NCBI RefSeq assembly: GCF_026151205.1
Contig: NW_026971783.1
Location: forward strand, 1-63,454
Source of the DNA: Bolinopsis microptera
Lineage: Eukaryota; Ctenophora; Tentaculata; Lobata; Bolinopsidae
Direction of reading: 5' to 3'
Length of the DNA stretch: 63,454 bases
Each line of letters begins with the position of its first letter. Within the stretch, counting starts at the first letter, position 1. Shown in pieces: positions 21,797 to 32,544 of the stretch. Position numbers and translations under genes: made by a program. Under the pieces are notes generated by a model that saw only the letters and a list, made by a program, of their open reading frames with translations, was not told the DNA's origin and ran no database searches.

Positions 21797-22705
21797 ATAG
21801 ATGTGGATACTGGTGGGGAGGTGAAACACATTTGTTTACTTTAATAGTAAGCACATGTTCAGCGGGTTGAGGAGGTGAAACACATTTGTTTACATTTTTA
21901 GGGTAAGCACATGTTCAGCGGGTTGAAGAGATGATACACATTTTGTATTATAGAAGGCTTGTAACACTTGTAACGCTTTCTTGTTACCCCCCTTTGAAGG
22001 CCCCGAATTATTTTCTGAACGAAAGCTCAAAAATAACCGAGAAATCGACCTTCTTATTAACTCATTTTGATGACTGTTTCTGACCTAAAATTGCACGAAA
22101 AATCGATTTAGCTAGGTTTCAGAACCTATAAACACTTCCTTAATCCTCAAAATTGATGTTTTATAGATGATACGAGCAACAAGCAACATATGTTTTGATC
22201 CTTCGGTTCTACAGCTCTTGACCTAGGGCTGAAACCGAAAGATCGAGGCAATCCTAACCTTAACTGATCGAACTTGAGCGAAGAGCAGAGTACGACAAAA
22301 CACAGCAGGTAAGCAACTCATTTTGGTGACTGTTCCTTACCTGTACAACGTTGCACGAGAAATCGATTTAAGTTGGTTTTCCAGCCCAATAACGCTTCCT
22401 TTTTCCTCAAAATTGTTGTGTTACTCAAACAAAGAACATGTTGATTCTGCAACGAAAGAACAAGGAGATTGTCTCATTAACAACTCAAACAGGTTCTATC
22501 ACAATTTTCAGAGCAGAGCACGATATAGCAAAAGTCAAAAGAAACACAATAAAGTTATATAACAATCATAATAACAACTGATGTGCTCCGTGATCCCGAC
22601 CAATTGTAGTAGAGGTGTTCTGTCACGTGACGCTGATCCGTCCAATCACAACAGGAAGAGTGAGCAGAGGGACATTATATCGTATTTTTACATTTCTTAT
22701 CTGTA
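21797..22705 (+). repeat. Left inverted arm of the foldback element
   Basis: Reverse-complement match to about 26640-27568. Its outermost part holds about 2.5 tandem copies of a ~54-bp unit (aggtgaaacacatttgtttac through agcgggttga, 21820-21945), mirrored at 27415-27550. The rest is non-coding. Confidence 0.85.
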
Positions 22706-25700
22706 ATTTCTTAGGTAGAATGTAGTAGTGACGACCCACATACAGCTATGGCTGGAGAGTCTACGCCCAAAATCAAGATGGGATCAACACTGTGTGCTGT
22801 GCTATTTGTTTTTGCTGTTTGTTCGTGGAATGTTAGAGGCTTGGGTAGTCCAGATACTGCGGTTAATGATAAAACTCGGTCTGAACGACTTTTGAAGAGG
22901 GAGTTACTGGGTAATGACTGCAAAAGGTATGGTATGGACATTGTGGGACTACAAGAAACTAAGTGCACTAATCAGGTGGATATCATACTTCACAACAACT
23001 ACAGACTGTTAATTTTTGATCAGGAAGAACAATGTCATGGGGATATCGGATTTGTTATTAGCCCTAAACTGCAACCTTTCATCACAACCTTCAAACAGAT
23101 CTCTGATAGAGTTGGGTATATTGATTTTTGTTTTCCTCTCAAGGGTGGTAGTAATAAGAATTTCAGAATCATCAACAGTTATGGTCTCACATCTCTTCGT
23201 GCTCAACAACACCCTGACAAACTGTCTCAGTTCTAGAGATTTACACAATGTATCCTCTATTCCATCAAAATGGGAAATGTTCCACTGCGGAGATTTCAAC
23301 TCAAAGCTGGGTAAACGAACTAGGGTTGATGAACAATTAGGTCTGGAAGGTTTGATAGGTAGACATGGTATTGGGACTAGAAATGAAAATGGGGAGCATT
23401 TGCTTGAATTTATGGTTAAAGAAGACCTAACAGCATGTAATACTTTGTTTGATCATCCCAGTAGGCACAAACTAACTTGGACTGGTGAACACAGGACTAA
23501 GAGAAATACTCCTATATACGCTCAACTTGACTATGTGCTTTGCAGGAGGAGGTCTACAGTTTTAATAAAGGACAGCAGATCATACGGAGGCGCTGAGCTA
23601 CGATCTGATCACAAACCTGTTGTAACTCGATTAACGCTGAAAAATCATGTTCTCATTCACAAAACCAACAAATCAGATAGCACTCAGTTTGACTGTTCAA
23701 CTCTCTACAGGGATAAAGAACTCAGACAGAAATATCAAAGTGCGATTGCTGAAAGGTTATCGGGTAAAACTTATCCAGATGACCCAAATGAGAAAATGAA
23801 TGAACTTTTTAGTGACATACGTGCGTGTGCTGAAGAAACTATACCACTGAAAGGGAAATCCTCTAAACAAAATTTCTCCAGTGATCTAACAGTAGTTTCA
23901 TTAGTTGCTAAAAAGCGTGATCAGACTCTGAAGATCAAATCAGCCCCAAGCGGTAGTGATGTTAGTGAAGATAGGAGAGAAGTTAGAAAGATTCAGAATA
24001 GCATTTCTAAGAGACTAGTGCAAATAAATAACATGAAGGCTGACGCTCTAGCAGAAGAAATAAATAACACCGACGACACCAGAAAGATGTTTGAAGCTTC
24101 AAGATCTTTAGCTGGAATAAAAAAGTCGGGTAACATAGTGGTCAATGACACCAACAACGACCCTATTGGTACCGATTTAGGGAAAGCAAACACAGCGAAA
24201 TCTTTCTTCGAAAAACAACTAACAGAAGGAATTGAAGCTGGCCTGCAACCTTTTACCTGCGATCCAAAACCACTTGATAACCCCATTACACCAGTCGAAG
24301 TTAAACTTGCTGCAAGTAAACTCAAATCAAACCGTGCCAGTGGTCCAGATAATCTCCAGAATGAGTTGATAAAGTACGCCCATCCAATCACGTTTGAGAA
24401 GTATGCTGAGGCAATTAACGAGTCATTTAGTGGGAACAAATACATTAGTTCGATAGGACAAGGTATTGTGACTCCTCTACAGAAGCCCGGTAAACCTAAA
24501 GGTCCCCTCACAAGCCTTAGACCACTTACACTGTTAAACGGATCGAGGAAGATGCTCACTCAAATTGCCTTAAAACGGGTTGAGAGTAGAATTGACAACT
24601 ACACCATGCCATGGCAGAGTGCTTACAAGAGAGGTAGGAGCTGCTCTGACATTGTGTGGGCTCAGAGAATGCTCATATCTGTTGTGATGAGGAAGAAATG
24701 GACATTTAGCAAAATGGGTATTGATATGAGTAGAGCTTTTGATACCGTGAAAAGGGATACTATCATCAATGTTTTGAAAGATGCTGGTTGTTCGGAGGAC
24801 GACATTCGCTTAGTTCAATACCTTCTATCGAATACTCTCCTTAGAGTTCGTGTTAACTCCTCACTGTCGGAAGAGTTTGAAAGTTTACTCGGAGCCTTTC
24901 AAGGTGACAGTTTATCTGGAAAGCTATTCACACTTATTCTTGCAGCAGCCTTACACCACCTCAGAGCTGTATCTGGGAGACCAAACCCACCAGTATCAGA
25001 ACTAGGTTTTCCAACTGAGTGGGAATATTCAGACGATTGTGACTTTGCTGACGAGGACATCGAGAAACTGAGAATTTTCCTTCCTGCAGTGAAGGAGATT
25101 CTCAAAGACTGGAACCTCCAAGTAAATGAAAGTAAAACTGAATTCAGTACCTTCTACCTGGCGAAAAAATCTGACAAAGACACAAACGGTCAGCCATTAG
25201 CCAATAATGAACCATGGCGAAGTAATAAGTCACTAGGTTCCTTACTGTGTACTGAAAAGGACATTCAAAGAAGGAGGATCCTAGCTGAAATTGCTTTTAA
25301 GAACTTCGAAAAAGTATGGTTGTCCGGTAAGAAAATTTCCCTTGAAAGAAAGCTGAGATTATATGACGCTCAAGTTGTATCTGTATTAATTTACAACTCA
25401 AATAGTTGGAGTCCTAAAAAAGTAACTATGGAGAAAATGGACACACTTCATCGTAGACACCTCAGGTCCATTCTAAACATCAAATGGCCTAAAGGTAAGA
25501 TAAGCAACAAAGCATTGTATGAAAGGTGCAAAGTTAAAAAGTTATCTAAGCGTATCGAACACCAGCGGTGGAAGATGTTTGGACACATTCTCAGGAGTAT
25601 GGAGAACACCCCAGCCCAAACAGCTCTCTCTTTTGCTATTGAATCAGATAATTTATTCATTGGAAGATTAAGGAGACCTAGAATGAACTTGTTATCGGTT

Positions 25701-25888
25701 TTAAGAAATGATTTAAGTAGTAGAAATTTGCAAATGGACAACTCTCATGAATTGAACGAAATTAGAGATATAGCTGCATGCAACAGATGTTGGGAAAATC
25801 TTTTTCAAGGGTACAGTTTACCGCATTAAGGTATTTTTAAGAATCATTTTTGTCGGTAAGATCCTGTTTTATAACAATAATAATAATA
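22706..25888 (+). mobile_element. RTE-like LINE inserted in the foldback element
   Basis: About 3.18 kb with one EN-RT reading region, a very short 3' UTR and an (AAT)n tail (about 25873-25890). ATCTGTA at 22699-22705 is repeated at 25889-25895. The uninterrupted opposite arm shows the matching target (CTTATCTTTATTTGAC, reverse complement of about 26620-26640). Short 3' ends with simple-repeat tails fit the RTE group. Confidence 0.8.
22748..25829 (+). pseudogene. RTE-like endonuclease/reverse transcriptase, one frameshift
   Basis: The first frame (22748-23236) gives the start of an APE endonuclease (CSWNVRGLGS, DIVGLQETK). The second frame (to 25829) continues with FHCGDFNSKLG, GRHGIGTRNENGEHLLEF, HKLTWTGEHR and LRSDHKPVVTRL, wording typical of RTE endonucleases. 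The reverse transcriptase then has MGIDMSRAFDTVKRD (motif A), GAFQGDSLSGKLFTLIL (motif B) and WEYSDDCDFAD (motif C with YSDD near 25025). The two frames must join near 23225-23235, so one indel interrupts an otherwise complete protein. The ATG at 22748 is the first in frame after the target-site duplication. A programmed shift is possible but a plain mutation is likelier. Confidence 0.85.
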
Positions 25889-26431
25889 ATCTGTATTTGA
25901 CCCTTTGTTCACATTGTTATCTCTGCCACAGGTTGGCAATTTCAAGGTGCTCTTCTCTGCAGACTGCACCTCGGTACACACGCCATGATTACGTCATACA
26001 GAACTAGAAATTGTGTGAACCGTGATCATTACAATGTAACCGTGCCCACTGCCCATGTACAATGCAAACTGCCTCCTCCTGGAACATACAGTTCTTGTCA
26101 GTGAAGTCGTGTCCTAGATTCTGTTTTTAAACACTTACTGTCAAAGTTAAGCAAAGCAGCACTCATGGATATATGCATTATTCCTTTGCTTCCAGTTGGT
26201 GTAAACTTAAAGCACAGTTCATCATTTGGAACTCACTCAGTAGTCAGTTCACAATCGCGACCTCATATTAGAGTAAATGTTTTTAATAATACGCAATTGG
26301 ACAACTAAACCAAAACATGCTATAACTAAACAATGTTAATGTTCCGTTCCTGAATCCTGATTGAACAGTTAGCATCACAGTCAGTTGGAGGAGCGACCAA
26401 CACACTATCAAGATCGGTTGTTTATCTTAAA

Positions 26432-26450
26432 CCCCCCCCCCCCCCCCCCC
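26432..26450 (+). repeat. C19 homopolymer in the foldback spacer
   Basis: Nineteen consecutive C near the inner end of the right arm. This may form unusual structure or mark an error-prone assembly point. Confidence 0.95.
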
Positions 26451-26454
26451 AACA

Positions 26455-27568
26455 GTTTGTATTGTACGTGGGCAATGGGCACGGTTATATAAGTACAACA
26501 ATCACACTATTTCAAGTTCATGACGTAATCATGGCGTGTTTACCGCGGTGCAGATATTGCACGCGGACCTTGCCGAGCCGAGATGTGGTAGAGATAACAA
26601 TGTGAACAGAGGGTCAAATAAAGATAAGGAAAGTAAACACACGATATCGATCTGCTGACTCGTCCTGTTTGTGATTGGACGGATCGGTGTCACATGACAT
26701 AACACCTCTATTACAAGTGGTCGCTCGTTGAGGATGACGGAGCACATCAGAGCTGCCCGTCGTCAGAATAAATTTAATTCAGTTGTTAGTATAATTGTTA
26801 TATTGTGGTGTTGGTAACCTACCTTCGTTGTGTTTCTTTTGACTTTGTTATCATGCTGTGCTCTGGAAATTGTGATAGTACCTGTCCGATTTGTTAAGGA
26901 GACGATCTCCCTAGCTGTTCATATGTTGCAGGATCAGAATGTTCGTGAGGAACAGTCACCAAAAGTGAGTTGCTTACCTGCTGTGTGTTTTCGTACTCTG
27001 GTCTTCACTCAAGTTGCAAAGCTGCAATAAACGTATCGCAAAGAACATTTATATCTGAAAATTGAGTTAGTACCAGTTTGATCAGTTAAGGTGAGGATTG
27101 CCTCGATCTGTCGGGTTCAGCTTAACCTAGGTCAAGAGCTGTAGAACCGAAGGATCAAAACATATGTTGCTTGTTGCTCGTATCAACTATAAAACATCAA
27201 TTTTGAGGGATGAGGAAGTGTTTATAGGTTCTGAAACCTAGCTAAATCAATTTTTCGTGCAATTTTAGGTCAGAAACAGTCATCAAAATGAGTTAATAAG
27301 AAGGTCGATTTCTCGGTTATTTTTGAGCTTTCGTTCAGAAAATAATTCGGGGCCTTCAAAGGGGGGTAACAAGAAAGCGTTACAAGTGTTACAAGCCTTC
27401 TATAATACAAAATGTGTATCATCTCTTCAACCCGCTGAACATGTGCTTACCCTAGTCCCTAAAAATGTAAACAAATGTGTTTCACCTCCTCAACCCGCTG
27501 AACATGTGCTTACTATTAAAGTAAACAAATGTGTTTCACCTCCCCACCAGTATCCACATCTATACGCC
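26455..27568 (-). repeat. Right inverted arm of the foldback element
   Basis: Reverse-complement match to 21797-22705 plus 25896-26090, interrupted in the left arm only by the LINE. It shares the ends, the ~54-bp tandem units and inner landmarks such as cgccatgattacgtcat. Confidence 0.85.
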
Positions 27569-27584
27569 AGGGACCCCATGATTG

Positions 27585-28303
27585 ATTCACGATATCAATC
27601 CTTCGCATCTCGCCGATCTGCATAAGCAGTGGTTGCGAGAAGCATTATTGGATGCGCGCGCGCGACCCAGTAGTGCATCGCGCTACAAAAACCCATGACA
27701 CCTCACGTACTAGGCGTTTTTTGACCGTGCAATTTATTGAAAGTGGTCCTGAGATGTTCAGACTGAAAAAAGGTCCGGTATGGTTTTGATTCACGATGTC
27801 AATCCTTCGCATCTCGCCGATCTGCATAAGGGTGGTTGCGAGAAGCATTATATTGGATGCGCGGCGCGGCCCAGTAGTGCATCGCGCTACAAGTATGGTT
27901 GTGTTCTCAGTTACTGGGCCGCGCTCAGCCTGTCATTCCGCCAAATCTTTATTCGGTGTTATTATGTTAATGAACATAATAGCCTGGGGTCCTCAGGTAA
28001 TGTTCTCAGTTGAAGTGAATGATTATACCACATACATTTTATTGGAACAGTTATGCACACGGAACTTGCTAGTTTGATATTAACAGGTGATACTCGTAAA
28101 ATATTTGTTCCATATATTGGACCGTCGACGAGTCCAACTCGGCGCGCGTCCTGGTAGGTTGTAAACCTACAAGTTTGCTACAATGCCTTGTCACTTCACA
28201 TAGCCATGTGTCTACTTACTGGGCCGCGCTCAGCCTGTCATTCCGCCTAATCTCTATTCGGTTTGTGAACATAATAGCCTGAGGTCCCCAGGTAAGGTAA
28301 TTA
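27585..28303. repeat. Repeat modules (cacgatgtcaatcc and ttactgggccgcgc families)
   Basis: Two ~100-bp copies start gattcacgat at 27585 and 27786 and end gtgcatcgcgctacaa; a third is at 62692-62779. Two ~85-bp copies run from ttactgggccgcgctcag to cctcaggtaa (27916-28000 and 28217-28297); reverse-complement copies lie at 62518-62608 and 62798-62902. The GC-rich borders (gcgcggcccagta/ttactgggccgcgc) are inverted repeats of each other. They look like terminal modules of a non-autonomous DNA element. No coding. Confidence 0.65.
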
Positions 28304-29180
28304 GTAGAAGCTCTTACGGGCTCTTACGGGCTCTTACGGGCAAAAAGACGTGTTTTCTGCTACGAGTTTAGAGACCTAACCGCTAATTGGACACAATAGT
28401 ATGATGTCTAAGAATCGATAATATGTTAAGAAGTATAAATTTGGCCTTATTAGTCACGTGCTATACCAATGCGCGTTTTAAACTTTGACAGTCTATTACT
28501 TTAAGGCAAATAAAGTAATTATATTCATATTTTGTCAGCAATAAGATTACATTGTTTTCTATTTGGTGTGAAAATATGAGCTAGAACGAACATAATCTCG
28601 CTGAGTTATAGCTGTTTGAAATTTATGATGAACGCGCGGATGCCAATTGATAACAACTAAATGCTTTTGCGCGTAGTGCGCATCGAAAATTTGGCAAAAA
28701 CGCTTGCGGAGTGACAATATTCAAACTTCGATAAAGTATATGAAGTAGGTACTTCTCGGAAAGGAAAAATTTAGGCAAACACGATGTGACTATTTTTGGG
28801 TTGATTTAATACAACTGCAAAAAATTATTCAAACTTCAAGCAAAAAAGTCAAAATTTTTACCACTTTTTTGGATTTTTACCCCCAAAAAAATAGAGGGAT
28901 TTTTCAAATTTTTAAACCATCTTGTGCGGCTGTGTTTTAGCTATCTCCACGCAAGTTTTGCCGACATGCCAACAAAATTAACTTGTTCAAAATATCAAAA
29001 AACATGGTTTTTTGGCCTATTTTTTGCCCAAAAATCGGTTTTTTGCGATTTTACCCCCAAAAAGTCAGTCCAATCATCTTGAAACCACTTTTAATCGATT
29101 CTACGGTCAAAAATACGTCTAGTAAGGTATATCTGGGGTCCCTAGCGTATCGAGCAGACAATGCCCGTAAGAGCCTCTAC
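28304..29180. mobile_element. Miniature inverted-repeat element (877 bp), TA target site
   Basis: It starts GTAGAAGCTCTTACGGGC and ends GCCCGTAAGAGCCTCTAC, an imperfect inverted repeat of about 18 bp, with TA on each side (28302-28303, 29181-29182). The left end carries three copies of ctcttacggg. The interior is AT-rich without a transposase. TA duplication and size fit a mariner/Tc1-type MITE. Confidence 0.6.
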
Positions 29181-29209
29181 TAATAGCGTCGGGATGATAT
29201 TATACATAT

Positions 29210-29870
29210 AAATGCGAGCGTGCTAAATCATATTTTACACTCAATCTTCAAAATTTTTGTAAAAGGGCTATTAACAAATTAAATGCAAATGAAAACAATT
29301 TGAATTAATGTATTTTCGGACGCTGAATCACCCGGCCGGCCATCCCAAAAAACTTTACCGGCTATTGTCCATCTCCGAAATTAAGTTGGCGTTGGAGGAC
29401 TTCGCCGCTTCGACGCGCCGAGCGAACTAGCATTCTTGCTTCGCATCGAAGCAACGATCGTCGTCGATCGTTGCTCTGCTTCGCAGAGCAACGATCTCGA
29501 CGGATTGACATCGTCAATCAAAAATTAAGGTAAACAGTAAAATAAATGTCGACTTCCGGTTTTCAGCAAAGTTTTCGTCTCGTGAAACTAATGTTAGCTC
29601 TCCAGGAGCAAAATTTGGGACAACGTCGCATAGCAATGGTTTCGAGTAATCCCAAAAAGTTTTATTTCGGGCCGAATAAAAGTTTACAACTTTAACATTG
29701 CTGCAGATTGTGTATTCCCGTCCTCTGATTCATGATTGGCTGAATAGTAAATTGTGTCACGTGCTGCACTGCTGCAGATGCTTAAAAATTAGAATGTTAA
29801 TGCGTCACGCGTGCAATCATTTTGTGTCGCGCATGATATGAGCACAAACCGCGATTATTTATTTTCACAT
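29210..29870 (+). repeat. Left outer inverted-repeat block
   Basis: About 660 bp, from aaatgcgagcgtgctaaatc to caaaccgcgattattta, matched in reverse complement at 61676-62365. It contains nested palindromes around 29440-29500 (gcaacgatcg and gctctgcttcgcagagc). A local tail-to-tail duplication is present in the right copy only. Confidence 0.85.
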
Positions 29871-29967
29871 TCTCATCATTTTACTGTACATTACGCATCA
29901 ACATTTTTGCTCTCTAATCTTTTCACAAGTGCACTGACTTGCTGATAAGAAATTGCTTGATTTTATC

Positions 29968-31761
29968 ATGTCCGGCCATCTTAACAAGTCGACCTCTGCT
30001 GCTAACAAGACACCTGCTGCTAAGAAGACTCCTGCTAGGAAGAACAGTATCACTAAACCCGCTGCCTCCGGGTCACCCTCAGACACGGAGGCACCCTCCC
30101 TCGGTATGTTGGGCTTTGGTGTGCCATCAATTTACACGTTTTGCGCTTAGACATGTTTAAACGTTTTACCTACCCTCTCCACAGAAGATATTGACTTTGA
30201 ATACAACAGGCTCCGCTTAATTGACTCTACATTTACTGGCAAAGCCACTAAGCCTGACACCAAACAAGCCGCCATCAAACAATATCTTACACGTCAAATA
30301 GTCGTTGATTTAGATCAATCTATGAATAGTCTAACTGCGGCTGCTAACTTTCTTTCATGTACTGTTAATGGGGAGTGCGAGAAGGCGGTGAAAAATCTAA
30401 CTGAACGTGCTCTCACTGCGATAGAAGAAGTCTCTGATGAAACGAAGAAACAGACCACCCTCATCACACAGCAGACTGCAACTCTCATCTCTGAAGCCCC
30501 CTCGCAGAACCTCGACACCTCCAGAGAAGTTATAAGTATGCCTCATTCGCCGGTAAGACTTTTAGAGTGCGATCTTTCCGAGTTAACTTTTGGTGAAGTT
30601 TCAAGTGAGCTAAACTTTGACATGCACCACCCTGGAGGCCGTATTACAACTTATTATGGCTCCGTCCCCTACACGTACGGCAGAACCTCACATCCTGTCT
30701 CTGTTGAGCCACTTCCACCCACTCTGAAACGTGTGTACGAGCAACTGCAAAAACTGGACGCTGACATAACCCCAGAGAACTACACTTGCCTTTGCACATT
30801 ATACAAGGACGGATCGGTCGGCATACCGATGCATAATGACAGCGAACCTAGCATAATGGATGATAGTCAAATTTATACAGTGTCCATTGGAGCAACTAGA
30901 AACCTTAGGATATCAAGTACAGTAGGCACCTTTGTCGAGCATAAAATTCCACTTGTGCACGGTTCACTTTACGTCATGTCACGAGCAGATCAGGACAACT
31001 GGCGCCACGGCATTGACCGCGATATCTCGGTAAGGTTTCCACGCATTTCACTAACTTTCCGCAAACTGAAACAACAAGAGTCATGCACTGTGCCTGCACC
31101 TCCAGCTCTCCATCGGATACCACCTGTTGCCCCTCCAGCTCAGAACTCCTCCTCTCAGTCTCGTCACTCCAGGGTCCTATTCATACATGACTCTATTCAT
31201 CGTGAAACACCTGAATGGTTGTTCGATCAGATACCCGGCCACCGCTGTCAGAAGCGTTTGAACTACCAGCTCATAGACTCTTTGGACCATGACCTCGAAC
31301 ATGCCAAAACTGTGATCATCTCATGTGGCATTAACGATCTTTCACGGTATGGAAAATCTGCCAAGAGTCTGGCTGATAACTTTTGTCCCCGCCTTGTCGA
31401 AAGCTGTAAGAGCAACAAAAGCACACAGTTTGTTTTTTGTGCTTTGTCTTTAACTAGAATTGGTTGGTTGAACAGAGAAATTGATGATTTCAATCTATGT
31501 ATGGTGAATCTCGCCAGAGTGATTCCCAATCTGACATTTTATGATGCCCATGCCGTTATCAAGCGTGTTCATTCATACTACGTATGGGACCGCAATGATA
31601 AGCATGGCATCCATTTACATCACGATGTCAGAAGGGCTGTTGCAAATGAACTTGTCAACTGCGTTGGCAAGTTATGTGGATCAGAACTGCCACGCCACAG
31701 GAACTGTGCGTGGCTCTACCACCATGAGCCTAACAGTCCCTTCAGATATCACCGAAGTTGA
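29968..31761 (+). CDS. LINE-A ORF1: basic N-term, AlkB-like dioxygenase, SGNH hydrolase (spliced)
   Basis: Exon 1 is 29968-30103 and exon 2 is 30185-31761, together 570 aa. Exon 1 encodes an Ala/Lys/Pro-rich basic tail similar to a histone tail (KTPAAKKTPARKN). Exon 2 holds a helical region (about 90-150), then an AlkB-like core: TTYYGSVPYTYG, LYKDGSVGIPMHND with H262-x-D264, YTVSIGATRNL, GSLYVMSR, distal H320 in NWRHGI, and R332/R338 in RISLTFR. The SGNH domain (about 375-545) has HDS (Ser382) in place of GDS, SCGINDL (N429, D430) and KHGIH (His522), so the usual block-V Asp appears to be His. The dioxygenase ligands are kept while the esterase looks altered. It has no PHD finger, unlike LINE-B. 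A domesticated gene is an alternative, but ORF2 follows directly. Confidence 0.85.
30104..30184 (+). other. 81-bp intron inside LINE-A ORF1
   Basis: The donor gtatgt follows CTCG, and the acceptor tttacctaccctctccacag precedes aagatattg. Reading through meets TAG, while removal joins 45 codons plus one base in frame with exon 2 (G plus AA forms GAA). Size and borders are typical of a small animal spliceosomal intron. Confidence 0.75.
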
Positions 31762-32544
31762 GCACTAATCCATGAATGAATTAATTATATAAAAATAAAC
31801 CTATTCTGTCAAGCCCTTAAATTAAGCATGTCATCAAGTTTTTTCATATCTTCTTTTTCAGTACATCCTCACTCCTCATCCAAATTCGCCAGTTGATTGC
31901 TACCACGATCGATCTTTGATGAAATGATCTGATTGGTCGAAAATGCTTATCTTCTTAAGCTTATCAGATGAACTGATGAACATTCTTTAACTATCAAGCA
32001 TTTTTTGTCTCTTATCATCCCACCATACATTTCCAAAAAACATTTTCACATTACCAAACAAAACGTGCACATTTTATTTAATAATTCTAGAGGCTTCTTT
32101 GGTAAATCAACATCAAGCAAGTTTCCTCAGTCAAAGTTCAGTGCAACAGTATTTTCGAAAACTTCACAAACAACTAAATAGCAAAAATCACCACACAAAA
32201 CTACACAACGACACAATTTCACACAACAATATACAAATCACAACGATGTAATATACACTCTAGGTAAAGTCATATTATCATACTGATAAACCCGAGAATC
32301 GAGATAAGGGCACTATATTTTAGCATCTGATTTAGCGAATATTTTAAACAAATAAGTATTAACCGATTTTACTTAACAATTTAGATCACGTTGATAAGAC
32401 TCAAATCACGATTCTGTAGCATACAGGACCTCCGGTTCTCGTGAAAGAATCTGATTTGTACTAGTATAGACATATTTTACGTTATTTATAAATTTATACA
32501 TTTTTTATTCTCTAATTCCTCCACAAGCATAAGAGTTAATTTAA
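31762..32544 (+). other. LINE-A inter-ORF region, non-coding
   Basis: 783 bp, AT-rich, with no ORF or repeat recognised. It may carry an internal promoter or ribosome-entry signal for ORF2, since the ORFs do not overlap; nothing in the sequence proves this. Confidence 0.4.

Larger units (their letters stand above)
21797..27568. mobile_element. Foldback element with about 1.1-kb inverted arms, split by an RTE-like LINE
   Basis: The sequence beginning tatagatgtggatactgg at 21797 is repeated in reverse complement up to 27568. The left arm reads 21797-22705 and, after the inserted LINE (22706-25888), continues 25896 to about 26090. The right arm is 26455-27568. Removing the LINE leaves about 2.6 kb made almost wholly of inverted arms around a spacer of about 365 bp. 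This is the shape of a foldback DNA element. No transposase is encoded, so it would be non-autonomous. Arms differ by scattered substitutions, so it is not a recent duplication or assembly mirror. Confidence 0.8.

Noticed and set aside
22748-25829. Retrotransposon with terminal inverted repeats as one unit
   Set aside because: The (AAT)n tail and ATCTGTA duplication show that the EN-RT element inserted into an older foldback element.
27323-27625. ORF in the right foldback arm
   Set aside because: It covers the ~54-bp tandem units and arm sequence that is non-coding in the left copy.
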